Below, one piece after another: positions 32,237 through 40,763 of a stretch of DNA of 47,961 bases. The position numbers and the translations under genes were made by a program. This DNA is from JBARCX01 sp049794535. Its GTDB lineage: Bacteria; Pseudomonadota; Gammaproteobacteria; Xanthomonadales; Rhodanobacteraceae. The stretch spans positions 1-47,961 of the forward strand of contig JBARCX010000096.1 of NCBI GenBank assembly GCA_049794535.1, in the 5' to 3' direction. Position 1 is the stretch's first letter; each line of letters starts with the position of its first letter. Under the pieces are notes generated by a model. That model did not search any database. It was not told the origin of the DNA and saw nothing but the letters and a program-made list of their open reading frames with translations.

Positions 32237-32810
32237 GGAGCAGCTCCAGATGGTTATCGTTGAGATTGGCACGCATGCCGATGCCGGACATTTTACTGTC
32301 GCCTTGCGTCATGGTCGCAGGCTCTGCGGTTTCCATGCGATTTTCTTTCGGCCAGGCGGTGATTTCAGAGGTATGCATGGTGGCGACGGGATTAATGGCT
32401 CCCGTCACATCGGTGTAGGCAGGCCGGTGCATGTAGACCGGACCCTGCAGCTTGAGCAATGTGCCTTTCTGGTTCACCCAGCCGTATAGCGAATTGCCGT
32501 CCCAGTCGGGTACGCCGGGCTGTTTGGACGGCATGTCGAACTTCGGCGTGTTGATATACAGCGACTCGTCACCTTCGCGACGCTCAAGATGCGGAGCCGT
32601 CATGCGGAAGCTCGGCAAGCCGTCGACGTCGTACGACCACATCTTGAAATTGGTCAGCGTGTAGCCCGAGCGCGGAGGGCCGACGAAGTCGCTAACCTTG
32701 GGACTCGGCGCCACCCACCAATACAGCAGCTGGCTGGCTGCCGTTGCCAACCCGACCATCACAATGGCGGCAGGTATGCGGCGATCGCGCAGGTATCCGC
32801 GCAGACTCAC
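32133..32810 (-). CDS. lptC: LPS export protein LptC
   Basis: Bitopic inner-membrane protein that receives LPS from LptB2FG and passes it to LptA. The 225-residue protein has one N-terminal transmembrane segment (AAIVMVGLATAASQLLYWWV), then the periplasmic jellyroll with MTAPHLERREGDESLYINTP and LNDNHLELLHDVHG. The GTG at 32810 overlaps the kdsC stop (GTGA) and has GGGAG 8 nt upstream; a TTG at 32816 is an alternative. The last 30 or so residues (RKRNAPAQPSHAQPAGSAAG) are an extension that overlaps the start of lptA. Confidence 0.92.
   Translation of the reverse strand: MSLRGYLRDRRIPAAIVMVGLATAASQLLYWWVAPSPKVSDFVGPPRSGYTLTNFKMWSYDVDGLPSFRMTAPHLERREGDESLYINTPKFDMPSKQPGVPDWDGNSLYGWVNQKGTLLKLQGPVYMHRPAYTDVTGAINPVATMHTSEITAWPKENRMETAEPATMTQGDSKMSGIGMRANLNDNHLELLHDVHGILIPRKRNAPAQPSHAQPAGSAAGARETG
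32198..32217 (-). other. GNRA-capped hairpin at the internal lptA ATG
   Basis: On the minus strand CATTCCGC and GCGGAATG form an 8-bp stem closed by GCAA, a GNRA tetraloop. The last three bases of the second arm before CTCCGG are the ATG at 32200, the alternative lptA start, and the whole hairpin lies within the lptC 3' end. It could modulate the choice of lptA start; this is inference. Confidence 0.55.
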
Positions 32811-33355
32811 TGCCAATACTCCCGTTCTGCAGCGACCTTGCCTTGCGCGTGCAAGATCAGATCGCAGACTTCGCGTGCGGCGCCCATGCCGCCAGACAGT
32901 CGGGTCTGCCAGTGTGCTTGCTCAGCCACCCAGGGATGCGCGTTAGCCACCGCTACGGCGAGGCCAACCATGCGCATGGGGGGGAGATCCGGCAGGTCGT
33001 CACCGACGAAGGCAGCCTGCTCGGGTGTCAGGTTCAAGGCTTCAAGTAATTGCTCCAGGCAGGCGCGCTTGTCGCCCTGGCCTTGATAGACGTGAGCGAT
33101 ATCCAGTTCCTCGGCACGTAGCGCCACGGGGTGGCTGATCCGCGCACTGATGATGGCCACGTGGACGCCGTGCTTTTGCAGGCGCTTCAGGCCCAGTCCG
33201 TCGTGCACATGGAACACCTTGGTTTCATGGCCCGATTCGCTGTACCACAGGCGGCCATCGGTGAGTGTGCCATCCACGTCGAACACCGCCACGCGAATGT
33301 TGGCCGCGCGAGCAAGCAGGTCGGAAGGGATGTTGGCGAGATAATTTTGGGACAT
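32807..33355 (-). CDS. kdsC: 3-deoxy-D-manno-octulosonate 8-phosphate phosphatase
   Basis: HAD-superfamily phosphatase giving free Kdo for lipid A core assembly. The 182-residue protein has the catalytic motif FDVDGTLTDGRLWYSE, HDGLGLKRLQ, motif II IISAR, and the motif IV region AFVGDDLPDLPPM. It lacks a large cap domain, as typical for the tetrameric KdsC. It sits between kdsD and lptC with a 4-nt overlap to lptC. Confidence 0.97.
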   Translation of the reverse strand: MSQNYLANIPSDLLARAANIRVAVFDVDGTLTDGRLWYSESGHETKVFHVHDGLGLKRLQKHGVHVAIISARISHPVALRAEELDIAHVYQGQGDKRACLEQLLEALNLTPEQAAFVGDDLPDLPPMRMVGLAVAVANAHPWVAEQAHWQTRLSGGMGAAREVCDLILHAQGKVAAEREYWQ

Positions 33356-33366
33356 GGCGTTATCGG

Positions 33367-34374
33367 TTACACCACGCGAGCGCGCAGCAGGTCATGGATA
33401 TTCAACGCACCAACCACACGCTGGTTGGCGTCTACGACAAGGAGTGCGTGAATCTGGTGCTTCTCCATCAACTGCGCCGCTTCGATAGCCAGCTTGTCGG
33501 CAGCAATGGTTTTGGGTCCGCGTGTCATCAATTCGATCACGTTCACATTACGCAGATCTACGCCGTCGTCGTCCAATGCGCGGCGCAAGTCACCGTCGGT
33601 GAATACGCCGAGCAGATGGCGGTCGGCATCGACAACGGCGGTCATGCCCAGATGCTTGCGGGTCATTTCCATCAGCGCCTCAGTGAGGCTGGCATCCGGC
33701 GAAACGGCCGGTATGCCGTTGCCGGTGTGCATCACATCGCTGATATGAAGCAATAGACGACGGCCAAGGCTACCCGCTGGGTGCGAGCGAGCGAAATCTT
33801 CCGAGGTGAAGCCGCGCGCTTCCAGCAGCGCGATCGCCAAGGCGTCGCCCATGACCAGGGCGGCCGTGGTGCTAGCAGTGGGGGCCAGGCCTAAGGGGCA
33901 AGCCTCGCTCGAGATACTGGCGTCCAAGTGCACATCGGCTTGGTCGGCCAGTGAAGAATTCGGGTTGCCTGTAATCGCGATCAGCGGAATGCCCTGGCGC
34001 TTGATCACTGGGAGGATGAACAGCACCTCGTCGGTTTCGCCCGAGTTGGACAGCGCGAGGACCACGTCTTGCGGCAGGATCATGCCCAAGTCACCGTGGC
34101 TGGCCTCGCCCGGGTGCACATAGAACGATGGTGTGCCGGTGGAAGCGAGCGTGGCGGCGATCTTGCGCCCGATATGGCCCGATTTGCCCATGCCGGTCAC
34201 GACCAGGCGCCCTTGGCAGCCCAGGATCAGTCGGCAGGCTTCAGTGAATTCCGCTCCGATGCGTGGCTCCAGCGCGCGGATCGCCGCCGCTTCGGTGGCG
34301 ATGACCGTGCGTCCGCTACGTACGATGGCCGCGGAATCCAGCTGCTTACGGGCTTGGGCGATAGGTGCGTTCAT
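33367..34374 (-). CDS. kdsD: Arabinose-5-phosphate isomerase
   Basis: Converts ribulose-5-phosphate to arabinose-5-phosphate, the first committed Kdo precursor. The 335-residue protein has an N-terminal SIS domain (RLVVTGMGKSGHIGRKIAAT, ALSNSGETDEVL) and two C-terminal CBS domains (MHTGNGIPAVSPDASLTEAL and ELMTRGPKTIAADKLAIEAA). The ATG at 34374 has GAGGA 5 nt upstream; a long upstream open frame is non-coding. First gene of the large minus-strand cluster; divergent from ibaG. Confidence 0.96.
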   Translation of the reverse strand: MNAPIAQARKQLDSAAIVRSGRTVIATEAAAIRALEPRIGAEFTEACRLILGCQGRLVVTGMGKSGHIGRKIAATLASTGTPSFYVHPGEASHGDLGMILPQDVVLALSNSGETDEVLFILPVIKRQGIPLIAITGNPNSSLADQADVHLDASISSEACPLGLAPTASTTAALVMGDALAIALLEARGFTSEDFARSHPAGSLGRRLLLHISDVMHTGNGIPAVSPDASLTEALMEMTRKHLGMTAVVDADRHLLGVFTDGDLRRALDDDGVDLRNVNVIELMTRGPKTIAADKLAIEAAQLMEKHQIHALLVVDANQRVVGALNIHDLLRARVV

Positions 34375-34563
34375 GCGTCCTCGTAGGTGGCTGGCATCGC
34401 TGGGAGGCGTGGCCGCGTGGGCTGTGCTGACAACGTGTCGTTTCTGCGCCAGCGGATTTCCATTAACATGGCATATTCGCATTTTATCCTGTTGCTTGGC
34501 GCCCTTGGGTTTATCGTCCGTTCCGGATGCAGGCGCCATAGCCCCTCTACCAGTGGAAAAACG

Positions 34564-34803
34564 ATGGACGCAGCCAGCATCCAGGCATTGATTGAAAACG
34601 GCCTGCCCGGTGCAACGGTGCAGGTACAAGGTGACGACGGCGTACATTTCGAGGCCGAGGTGGTAGCTGCGCAGTTCGCCGGCAAACTGCCGCTGGCGCG
34701 GCATCGCCTGGTGTACGCCACTTTAGGTGATCTGATGGGCGGTGCTATTCATGCACTCGCGCTTAAAACATTGACCCCCGAGGAAGTTGCCGCGCGCCGC
34801 TGA
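34564..34803 (+). CDS. ibaG: BolA-family protein IbaG
   Basis: Small 79-residue BolA/IbaG-type protein that partners monothiol glutaredoxins in iron-sulfur handling and acid stress. The sequence GATVQVQGDDGVHFEAEVVA followed by FAGKLPLARHRLVYATLGDLM carries the conserved BolA His. The ATG at 34564 matches the family; the gene lies 44 bp upstream of murA, the conserved ibaG-murA order of gammaproteobacteria. The 189-bp gap to kdsD must hold divergent promoters, none of which is convincing by eye. Confidence 0.93.
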   Translation: MDAASIQALIENGLPGATVQVQGDDGVHFEAEVVAAQFAGKLPLARHRLVYATLGDLMGGAIHALALKTLTPEEVAARR

Positions 34804-34847
34804 CGGCTGCCGCGCTTCCTGATTTCCACTCTCTAATAAGGACCATG

Positions 34848-36107
34848 ATGGCCAAGATTCTGATCAGTGGCGGTGAGCCGCTCCACGGCGAAGTAGGTAT
34901 TTCCGGTGCGAAGAACGCCGTTCTGCCGATTCTTGCCTCCTGCTTGCTCGCCGAAGAGCCGGTAACCATCAGCAACGTGCCGCATCTGCACGATGTCACC
35001 ACCACGATGGAACTGCTTGGCCAGATGGGTGTGCAGCTCGTGCTGGACGATCGCATGAAGATTCATGTCGATCCGCGCCCGGCAGACCGTTATTTTGCAC
35101 CGTACGAGCTGGTCAAGACGATGCGTGCATCGATCCTGGTGCTCGGGCCGTTGGTGGCGCGTTTCGGCCAGGCAGAGGTGTCGCTCCCTGGCGGCTGCCA
35201 GATCGGTTCGCGCCCCGTCGATCAGCATATCCGCGGGCTGCAGGCCCTCGGCGCCGAGATCGTGGTGGAGAACGGCTATATCAAAGCTCGCGCCAAACGA
35301 CTCAAGGGTGCGCGCATTGTGATGGACATGGTCACCGTGACCGGTACCGAGAACATCATGATGGCGGCGGTGCTGGCATCTGGTACCAGCATCATCGAGA
35401 ACGCGGCGCAGGAGCCAGAGGTCGTCGACCTCGCGCTTTGCCTCAATGCGATGGGTGCGCAGATCGAAGGTGCAGGTACATCCACGCTGGTGATTCATGG
35501 CGTTGACCGCTTGCACGGTGCCGAATATGAGGTGCTGCCCGATCGTATCGAGACCGGCACATTCCTGGTTGGCGCTGCGATGACGGGTGGCAAGGTGCGC
35601 ACGCGTAACGCCCGCGCCGACACGATGGACGCCGTGCTGCTCAAGCTCGAAGAGACGGGTGCGCATATTTCCACCGGTCCAGACTGGATCGAGTTGGATA
35701 TGCAGGGGCGCCGACCGAAGGCGGTCAACATCACCACCGCGCCGTACCCCGCATTTCCCACTGATATGCAGGCGCAGTTCACCGCGCTCAATTGTGTGGC
35801 CGAGGGCGTGGGCATCATCACCGAGACGGTGTTCGAAAACCGCTTCATGCACGCACACGAGTTGCAGCGTTTGGGTGCGGATATCCGGTTGGAAGGCAAC
35901 ACCGCCATCATCCAGGGCGTGTCGCAAATGAGCGGTGCGCCGATCATGGCTACAGACCTGCGCGCCTCGGCCTGCTTGGTGCTGGCTGGCCTGGTCGCCA
36001 AGGGCGACACCACCGTGGATCGGGTGTATCACATCGATCGCGGTTACGAGAACATCGAGGAAAAGCTAGGCGTGCTGGGTGCGAAGATCCGCCGCTTGCC
36101 AACCTGA
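34848..36107 (+). CDS. murA: UDP-N-acetylglucosamine 1-carboxyvinyltransferase
   Basis: First committed step of peptidoglycan synthesis; target of fosfomycin. The 419-residue protein equals the E. coli length. Catalytic Cys117 is in SLPGGCQIGSRPVD, so fosfomycin alkylation should be possible. Other motifs: GAKNAVLPILASCLLAEEPV, SPGGC-loop region, RPKAVNITTAPYPAFPTDMQ and ATDLRASACLVLAGLVAKG. Two adjacent ATGs occur (34845 and 34848); the second has better spacing to AAGGA (34838-34842). Confidence 0.97.
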   Translation: MAKILISGGEPLHGEVGISGAKNAVLPILASCLLAEEPVTISNVPHLHDVTTTMELLGQMGVQLVLDDRMKIHVDPRPADRYFAPYELVKTMRASILVLGPLVARFGQAEVSLPGGCQIGSRPVDQHIRGLQALGAEIVVENGYIKARAKRLKGARIVMDMVTVTGTENIMMAAVLASGTSIIENAAQEPEVVDLALCLNAMGAQIEGAGTSTLVIHGVDRLHGAEYEVLPDRIETGTFLVGAAMTGGKVRTRNARADTMDAVLLKLEETGAHISTGPDWIELDMQGRRPKAVNITTAPYPAFPTDMQAQFTALNCVAEGVGIITETVFENRFMHAHELQRLGADIRLEGNTAIIQGVSQMSGAPIMATDLRASACLVLAGLVAKGDTTVDRVYHIDRGYENIEEKLGVLGAKIRRLPT

Positions 36108-36151
36108 TTGGCCGTCTGACGTCTGCGGGACACACTGCAAGGGAGGCGAGT

Positions 36152-36451
36152 ATGTCGTTCTACTGGCGGTTGAAGGACATTCCGGAATTGCGTGATGTGC
36201 CAGCAACGGATCGACGCAGGCTGTGGCGTGAAGCCGTGACACGAAGCCATACCGTTCGCGGGGTGTTGCTCATGGCGGCATCGCTGCTTGGGATCGTCGG
36301 CACCGTAGAGCTGGTTACCTTGGGCATGCTGCGCGGTCGTGAGCCGCTGCACGGAATCGCTGTCTTTATCGCGCTGTACGTGGCGCTGCTGATCAACGGG
36401 TACGCATTAACTCAGCCGCGTGCTCGACGCTGGTTACGCCAGCACGCCTGA
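36152..36451 (+). CDS. Small two-transmembrane protein of unknown function
   Basis: A 99-residue protein (MSFYWRLKDIPELRDVPATD) with two hydrophobic segments, VLLMAASLLGIVGTVELVTL and GIAVFIALYVALLINGYALT, and basic ends (ARRWLRQHA). GGGAGG (36141-36146) gives a strong ribosome-binding site for the ATG at 36152. It follows murA by 44 nt on the same strand. I do not recognise a family. Confidence 0.8.
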   Translation: MSFYWRLKDIPELRDVPATDRRRLWREAVTRSHTVRGVLLMAASLLGIVGTVELVTLGMLRGREPLHGIAVFIALYVALLINGYALTQPRARRWLRQHA

Positions 36452-36452
36452 C

Positions 36453-36477
36453 ACCTGAGTGCGCAGCGCACTCAGGT
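36453..36477. terminator. Perfect 11-bp inverted repeat between convergent genes
   Basis: ACCTGAGTGCG (36453-36463) and CGCACTCAGGT (36467-36477) flank a 3-nt loop. It sits between the small membrane protein and the DUF3108 gene and has no T-tract, like the repeat at 12181-12216. Confidence 0.55.
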
Positions 36478-36497
36478 ACGCATCCGTTCGAAATGTT

Positions 36498-37211
36498 TCA
36501 GGGCTGGCTGAAACTGATCAGCTGTAACGTGAAGTTGCCGCCATCGCCTTGTGACAGCTTTACCGGTAGCGGGAATTTCTGCGGCACATACCAGGCATCG
36601 AACGGCTTATCCGCATCGGTACGCTGGATACGTTCGGCTTGGAAGTTGCCAGCGGGCACCTTGATCGATTCCGTGCTCTTTACCTTGAACTGTTGCTGTT
36701 CGACGCGCTGTTTCACGCCTACCGGCAAGGTGACGCTTTGCTTGCCTTCTTGCAGCGCCAGGCCGAGCGCGAAGGGCATGGTGTTGCGGTCGACCATGCC
36801 GGGCACGCTGGTGTAGTTGATCACCCCTTTGCCCTCATCGACACTGACTTGATGCGTGGCCGAGTCCACTTTGAGGTGGCGCTGCTTGTTCTTGATGGCC
36901 GCCTTCATGCTGTATTCGTAGGTCAGTGTTTCAGGCGCGTCATTGCTCCAGCGAAAACGCGTGGTCTCGTCGGTATTGGCGCCAAGCATGGCGGCCAGGC
37001 CCGAGGTTCCCTTGGTCTGGTTGCTGTACTCGTACTCGCCGTTACCAACGGCCTTGAGGCTGATGGTCGCCTCTCCGATCGCATTGCCACCTTGTAAGAC
37101 CTGATATTTCGCAGTGAATGGCGTGGGCGGTGCCGCGGCGAATGCGGCGGCAGTGGAAACAGCCAGCACGAGGCCGGCGGCTAATTTCTGGGGCAGGGTA
37201 AGTGTGCGCAT
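36498..37211 (-). CDS. DUF3108 periplasmic protein
   Basis: A 237-residue exported protein with a signal peptide (MRTLTLPQKLAAGLVLAVST then AAAFA) and a beta-rich DUF3108 domain (TAKYQVLQGGNAIGEATISL, then DAWYVPQKFPLPVKLSQGDG). The function of the family is unknown. A gene of this type next to purN is common in gammaproteobacteria. It follows purN by 55 nt on the same strand and is probably the last gene of purM-purN-DUF3108. Confidence 0.9.
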   Translation of the reverse strand: MRTLTLPQKLAAGLVLAVSTAAAFAAAPPTPFTAKYQVLQGGNAIGEATISLKAVGNGEYEYSNQTKGTSGLAAMLGANTDETTRFRWSNDAPETLTYEYSMKAAIKNKQRHLKVDSATHQVSVDEGKGVINYTSVPGMVDRNTMPFALGLALQEGKQSVTLPVGVKQRVEQQQFKVKSTESIKVPAGNFQAERIQRTDADKPFDAWYVPQKFPLPVKLSQGDGGNFTLQLISFSQP

Positions 37212-37266
37212 GAGAGCGGAGTCTACGGGACAATCCTGAACGCATCGTTGCGCAAGAAATAGCTGA

Positions 37267-37932
37267 TCAGGGAACTAGCGTATCGCCTTGCAGCTCTAGC
37301 GGTGCAGCCAATGTCCTGCTGTCCAGCATGACCCCATCGGCACTGAGCTCAAGTCGCTTATCGGCGATGAGATTTACCACGGCAGGCAGCAACCGGTGCT
37401 CCAGCGGCAGCAACCGTGTGGCAAGCGCATGTTCGTCGTCGCCAGGTTGCACGGTGATGTGAGCCTGGGCGATGACCGGGCCGCCATCTAGTTCGGCGGT
37501 CACGTAGTGCACACTGGCGCCATGTTCGGTATCGCCCGCTTCCAGTGCGCGGCGATGTGTATGTAGGCCGCGGTATTTCGGTAGCAGTGAAGGGTGGATG
37601 TTGATCATCCTACCCACCCATGGGCGCAAGGCTTCGCCATCGATGATGCGCATGAAGCCAGCCAGTACCAGTAAATCGGCGCCACTGGCGGTGACATGCG
37701 CAAACAGATCGAGATCGAAGGCACGGCGATCTGGGTAGCTACGTGGATTCAGCACCAGCGTCGGGATGCCCGCAGCTTCGGCCAGTTGCAATGCGACCGC
37801 GCTGGCCTTGTCGCTACCGACCAGCACGAACTCTACCGGCAGCCCGCCGCTGTCGCGTGCGTTGAGCAGCGCAGCCAGATTGCTGCCGCGCCCAGAGGCG
37901 AGCACGGCGATACGGAGTGGTGTTGCAGACAC
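37267..37932 (-). CDS. purN: Phosphoribosylglycinamide formyltransferase
   Basis: Purine synthesis step 3: GAR plus 10-formyl-THF to FGAR. The 221-residue protein has IAVLASGRGSNLAALLNA at the N-terminus, the catalytic Asn-His block MINIHPSLLPKYRG and the Asp in VTAELDGGPVIAQA. Start GTG 37932 (MSATPLRIAVLAS) matches the family; TTG 37944, which overlaps the purM stop (TTGA), is the alternative. It follows purM directly. Confidence 0.95.
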   Translation of the reverse strand: MSATPLRIAVLASGRGSNLAALLNARDSGGLPVEFVLVGSDKASAVALQLAEAAGIPTLVLNPRSYPDRRAFDLDLFAHVTASGADLLVLAGFMRIIDGEALRPWVGRMINIHPSLLPKYRGLHTHRRALEAGDTEHGASVHYVTAELDGGPVIAQAHITVQPGDDEHALATRLLPLEHRLLPAVVNLIADKRLELSADGVMLDSRTLAAPLELQGDTLVP

Positions 37933-37940
37933 GGAGTGGC

Positions 37941-38975
37941 TCAACCGATGTGCACGCGCTCATCGCCCTGGGCGGGCACGACTTCGCCGATCACCGAACT
38001 TGCCAGGCCATGCTTCGCTAGCAGGGCGGAGGCGGCGGCAACGGCATCGCGTGGCAGGATCACGGTGAAGCCGACACCGCAGTTGAACGTGCGCCACATT
38101 TCTTCGCGTGCCACGTTGCCCTCGCGCATCAACCAGTCGAATACCGGCGGCAGCACGATGGCGGAAGCGCTTAGTGCAAGGCCGAGACCATCCGGTACTA
38201 CGCGAATGATGTTTTCTTTGAGGCCGCCACCAGTTATATGGGCCATGCCATGTACGTGTTCCGCGTGTGTACGGAGCAGATCGAGCATCGGCTTCACGTA
38301 GATCGTGGTCGGCGCCATCAGCGCATCGGCCAGCGTTACGCCACCAAGGTCGAGATCGAGCGGATTGCCTGCGCGCTCGACGATCTTGCGGATCAGCGAG
38401 TAGCCGTTGGAGTGCGGGCCGGATGCGGCCACGCCGAGGATCACGTCGCCAGCGACGATGGACTCGCCGCTGAGCAAATCGGATTTCTCTACGGCACCGA
38501 CCGTGAAGCCGGCCAGATCGTATTCGCCGGGCGGATACATGTCCGGCATCTCGGCTGTCTCGCCACCGATCAACGCGCAGCCAGCCAGTTCACAGCCCTT
38601 GGCGATACCGCCGACGACGGCGACCGTGGTGTCCACGTCGAGCTTGCCGGTAGCAAAATAGTCGAGGAAGAACAGCGGCTCGGCACCCTGCACCAGCACG
38701 TCGTTGACGCACATGCCGACCAGATCGATGCCGATAGTGTCGTGGCGACCCAGAATCTGCGCCAGCTTGAGCTTGGTGCCCACGCCGTCAGTACCGGATA
38801 CCAGCACGGGCTCCTTGTAGCGAGTGCCCAGGTTGAACAGGCCGCCAAAGCCACCCAGTCCACCCATGACTTCGGGGCGGAAAGTGCGCTTGACCAGCGG
38901 TTTGATGCGTTCGACCACGGCGTTGCCAGCGTCGATGTCGACACCGGCGGCACGGTAGGTGAGGGCGTCGGACAT
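37941..38975 (-). CDS. purM: Phosphoribosylformylglycinamidine cyclo-ligase
   Basis: AIR synthetase, purine step 5: FGAM plus ATP to AIR. The 344 residues (E. coli 345) include GVDIDAGNAVVERIKPLVKR, GTDGVGTKLKLAQ, IGIDLVGMCVNDVLVQGAEP, IGGETAEMPDMYPPGEYDLA and HITGGGLKENIIRV. The ATG at 38975 (MSDALTYRAAGV) is chosen by family length; a long open frame upstream lies in the divergent gap and is non-coding. Divergent from the DUF2066 gene across 93 bp. Confidence 0.97.
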   Translation of the reverse strand: MSDALTYRAAGVDIDAGNAVVERIKPLVKRTFRPEVMGGLGGFGGLFNLGTRYKEPVLVSGTDGVGTKLKLAQILGRHDTIGIDLVGMCVNDVLVQGAEPLFFLDYFATGKLDVDTTVAVVGGIAKGCELAGCALIGGETAEMPDMYPPGEYDLAGFTVGAVEKSDLLSGESIVAGDVILGVAASGPHSNGYSLIRKIVERAGNPLDLDLGGVTLADALMAPTTIYVKPMLDLLRTHAEHVHGMAHITGGGLKENIIRVVPDGLGLALSASAIVLPPVFDWLMREGNVAREEMWRTFNCGVGFTVILPRDAVAAASALLAKHGLASSVIGEVVPAQGDERVHIG

Positions 38976-39068
38976 GGCGGGAACCGGCGTAGGGAAACGC
39001 GTAATGATAGACGTTAGGGGCCGGATTGGGCAGACTTTCCCTGAGTTTTCACCAAGGTCTGCCCTGCT

Positions 39069-40061
39069 ATGCGCCTGTCGCGTCTGTTGATGGTCACTGT
39101 GTTGTTGGGTTTCGCCGTGGGATTGCCCACGTGTGTGATCGGTCAGACCACCTCGCCTTACACGGTGATCGTGCCGGTGACCGACACCAACGCGGCACAA
39201 CGCGACCTGGCTTTTGCCACCGCACTGACCCAAGTGCTTGTACGTGTATCCGGCGGCCAGGATCTGCGGGACAAGCCCACTTACGACGACACGCTCAAAG
39301 GCGCTGCTGGCATGGTGCAGCAGTACCAGTACCAGCGCAGCCCCGGCCCGCCGCCGGGGATCAATCTGCAAGTGACGTTTGATCAGGGCGCCGTGCAACG
39401 CGCAATTTCACAGATGGGTGCGGCTACCGCAGGCGTGAAGCCCCCGGTGCTGCTGATCATTGATGATGCTAATGGCAACGTGCTTGGTAAGGACGGACTC
39501 AGTGCGCTCGCCGCCGCTGCCGACAAGCGCGGCTACGACGTGGTCTATCCCGATCCAGACGAATTGCCGGATACGACCAAACTCGCGGCCGCCGATCCGG
39601 CAGTGCTGGCCGCGGTCACGCATCAATACAAGACCGGATTGGTGCTGCTCGGCGAGATGCAGGGGGCGAGTGCCAATTGGACGCTGATCAACGGCGGCCA
39701 GCCCCAGCATTGGAGCAGCCAGGCGGCCAACAGCGACGCGTTGTTGGGTGATGCGGCTGACGCCATGGCCGATCGCCTTGGCAAGAAACTCAACGTCATC
39801 GCCACGACCCCCACCGAGGGCAAGTTGTGGGTATCGGGCCTGCATTCGGCGCTTGATTACGTCAATCTGCTGTCTGCCTTGCGCGCTGACCCCGCGGTGC
39901 ACCAGGTCAGTACCCTTGGTGCGCAGGACGATGGTGTATTGCTGGATGTGAAAGCCGACATGCCGCTGGATGGCTTGGCAGCCAACCTTGCTGCTGGCGG
40001 GCACCTGATGCAGGCCTCGGCGCATGACGAAGCCGACGCCAGCCTGCGCTGGTTGCACTGA
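39069..40061 (+). CDS. DUF2066 exported protein
   Basis: A 330-residue protein with a signal peptide (MRLSRLLMVTVLLGFAVGLP) and a DUF2066 domain beginning YTVIVPVTDTNAAQRDLAFA and ALTQVLVRVSGGQDL. The function is unknown, but it is repeatedly found between purM and the perM-hda pair in gammaproteobacteria. The phosphatidyltransferase gene follows after 6 nt. Confidence 0.9.
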   Translation: MRLSRLLMVTVLLGFAVGLPTCVIGQTTSPYTVIVPVTDTNAAQRDLAFATALTQVLVRVSGGQDLRDKPTYDDTLKGAAGMVQQYQYQRSPGPPPGINLQVTFDQGAVQRAISQMGAATAGVKPPVLLIIDDANGNVLGKDGLSALAAAADKRGYDVVYPDPDELPDTTKLAAADPAVLAAVTHQYKTGLVLLGEMQGASANWTLINGGQPQHWSSQAANSDALLGDAADAMADRLGKKLNVIATTPTEGKLWVSGLHSALDYVNLLSALRADPAVHQVSTLGAQDDGVLLDVKADMPLDGLAANLAAGGHLMQASAHDEADASLRWLH

Positions 40062-40067
40062 GCCTAT

Positions 40068-40670
40068 ATGGTCGCCACAGCGATGCCCGTTGCATCGCGC
40101 TCGCCGTGGCGGCATTTACCTAATGCCATTTCGCTAGTTCGGATCGCGTTGATCGCGCCGATCGGCTGGCTGTTGCTGGACCGGGCATGGTCGCCAGCAC
40201 TTGGGCTGATTGCGCTAGCTGGTGCGTCGGACGGGTTGGACGGGTTTCTCGCACGCCACTACGGCTGGCAGAGCCGGCTCGGTGGCATGCTCGATGCGAT
40301 CGCCGACAAGCTACTGCTAGTCACCTGTTTCCTGCTGTTGGCCCGACTTGGCGTGGTGCCGCTATGGCTGGCTGTGTTGGTTTGCGGGCGTGATTTGCTG
40401 ATCGTCACGGGTGCATTGATCTGGCGTGCGTTGATTGGTCCCATCCAGCCGCATCCGAGTCTGTTGTCGAAGGCATGTACGTTGCTGCAGATCCTGTATT
40501 TGCTGTCGGTGCTGCTCACTGTGGCGGGTTGGTCGCCATGGTCTGCTGCATGGTTACCTGCACTCTTGGCATGGCTGGTCGCTGCGCTATGCCTTGCAAG
40601 CGGTCTGGATTACACGCTGCGCTGGTCTTATCGCGCATGGCGCGTATGGCAAGGTCCATCGCATCGCTGA
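40068..40670 (+). CDS. CDP-alcohol phosphatidyltransferase family protein
   Basis: Integral membrane enzyme of 200 residues. The family motif D-G-x2-A-R-x8-G-x3-D-x3-D is complete in SDGLDGFLARHYGWQSRLGG then MLDAIADK, so metal and CDP-alcohol binding should be intact. About six hydrophobic segments. It may make phosphatidylglycerophosphate or a related lipid, or cardiolipin; the acceptor alcohol cannot be read from the sequence. It is shorter at the N-terminus than typical PgsA but similar in topology. Confidence 0.88.
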   Translation: MVATAMPVASRSPWRHLPNAISLVRIALIAPIGWLLLDRAWSPALGLIALAGASDGLDGFLARHYGWQSRLGGMLDAIADKLLLVTCFLLLARLGVVPLWLAVLVCGRDLLIVTGALIWRALIGPIQPHPSLLSKACTLLQILYLLSVLLTVAGWSPWSAAWLPALLAWLVAALCLASGLDYTLRWSYRAWRVWQGPSHR

Positions 40671-40763
40671 CAGGGCCCCCTCGCATCGGCGACACTTGCA
40701 TACTGTCCACGATGGCACACCGGTCAATACAGGCCGCCAAGATCCAGGGAGTCACTTTCACTC

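Noticed and set aside
34833..36032. 399-codon open frame on the minus strand opposite murA
   Set aside because: It is a shadow of a high-GC gene: no ribosome-binding site, His/Arg/Cys-rich nonsense composition, and murA on the other strand is certain.
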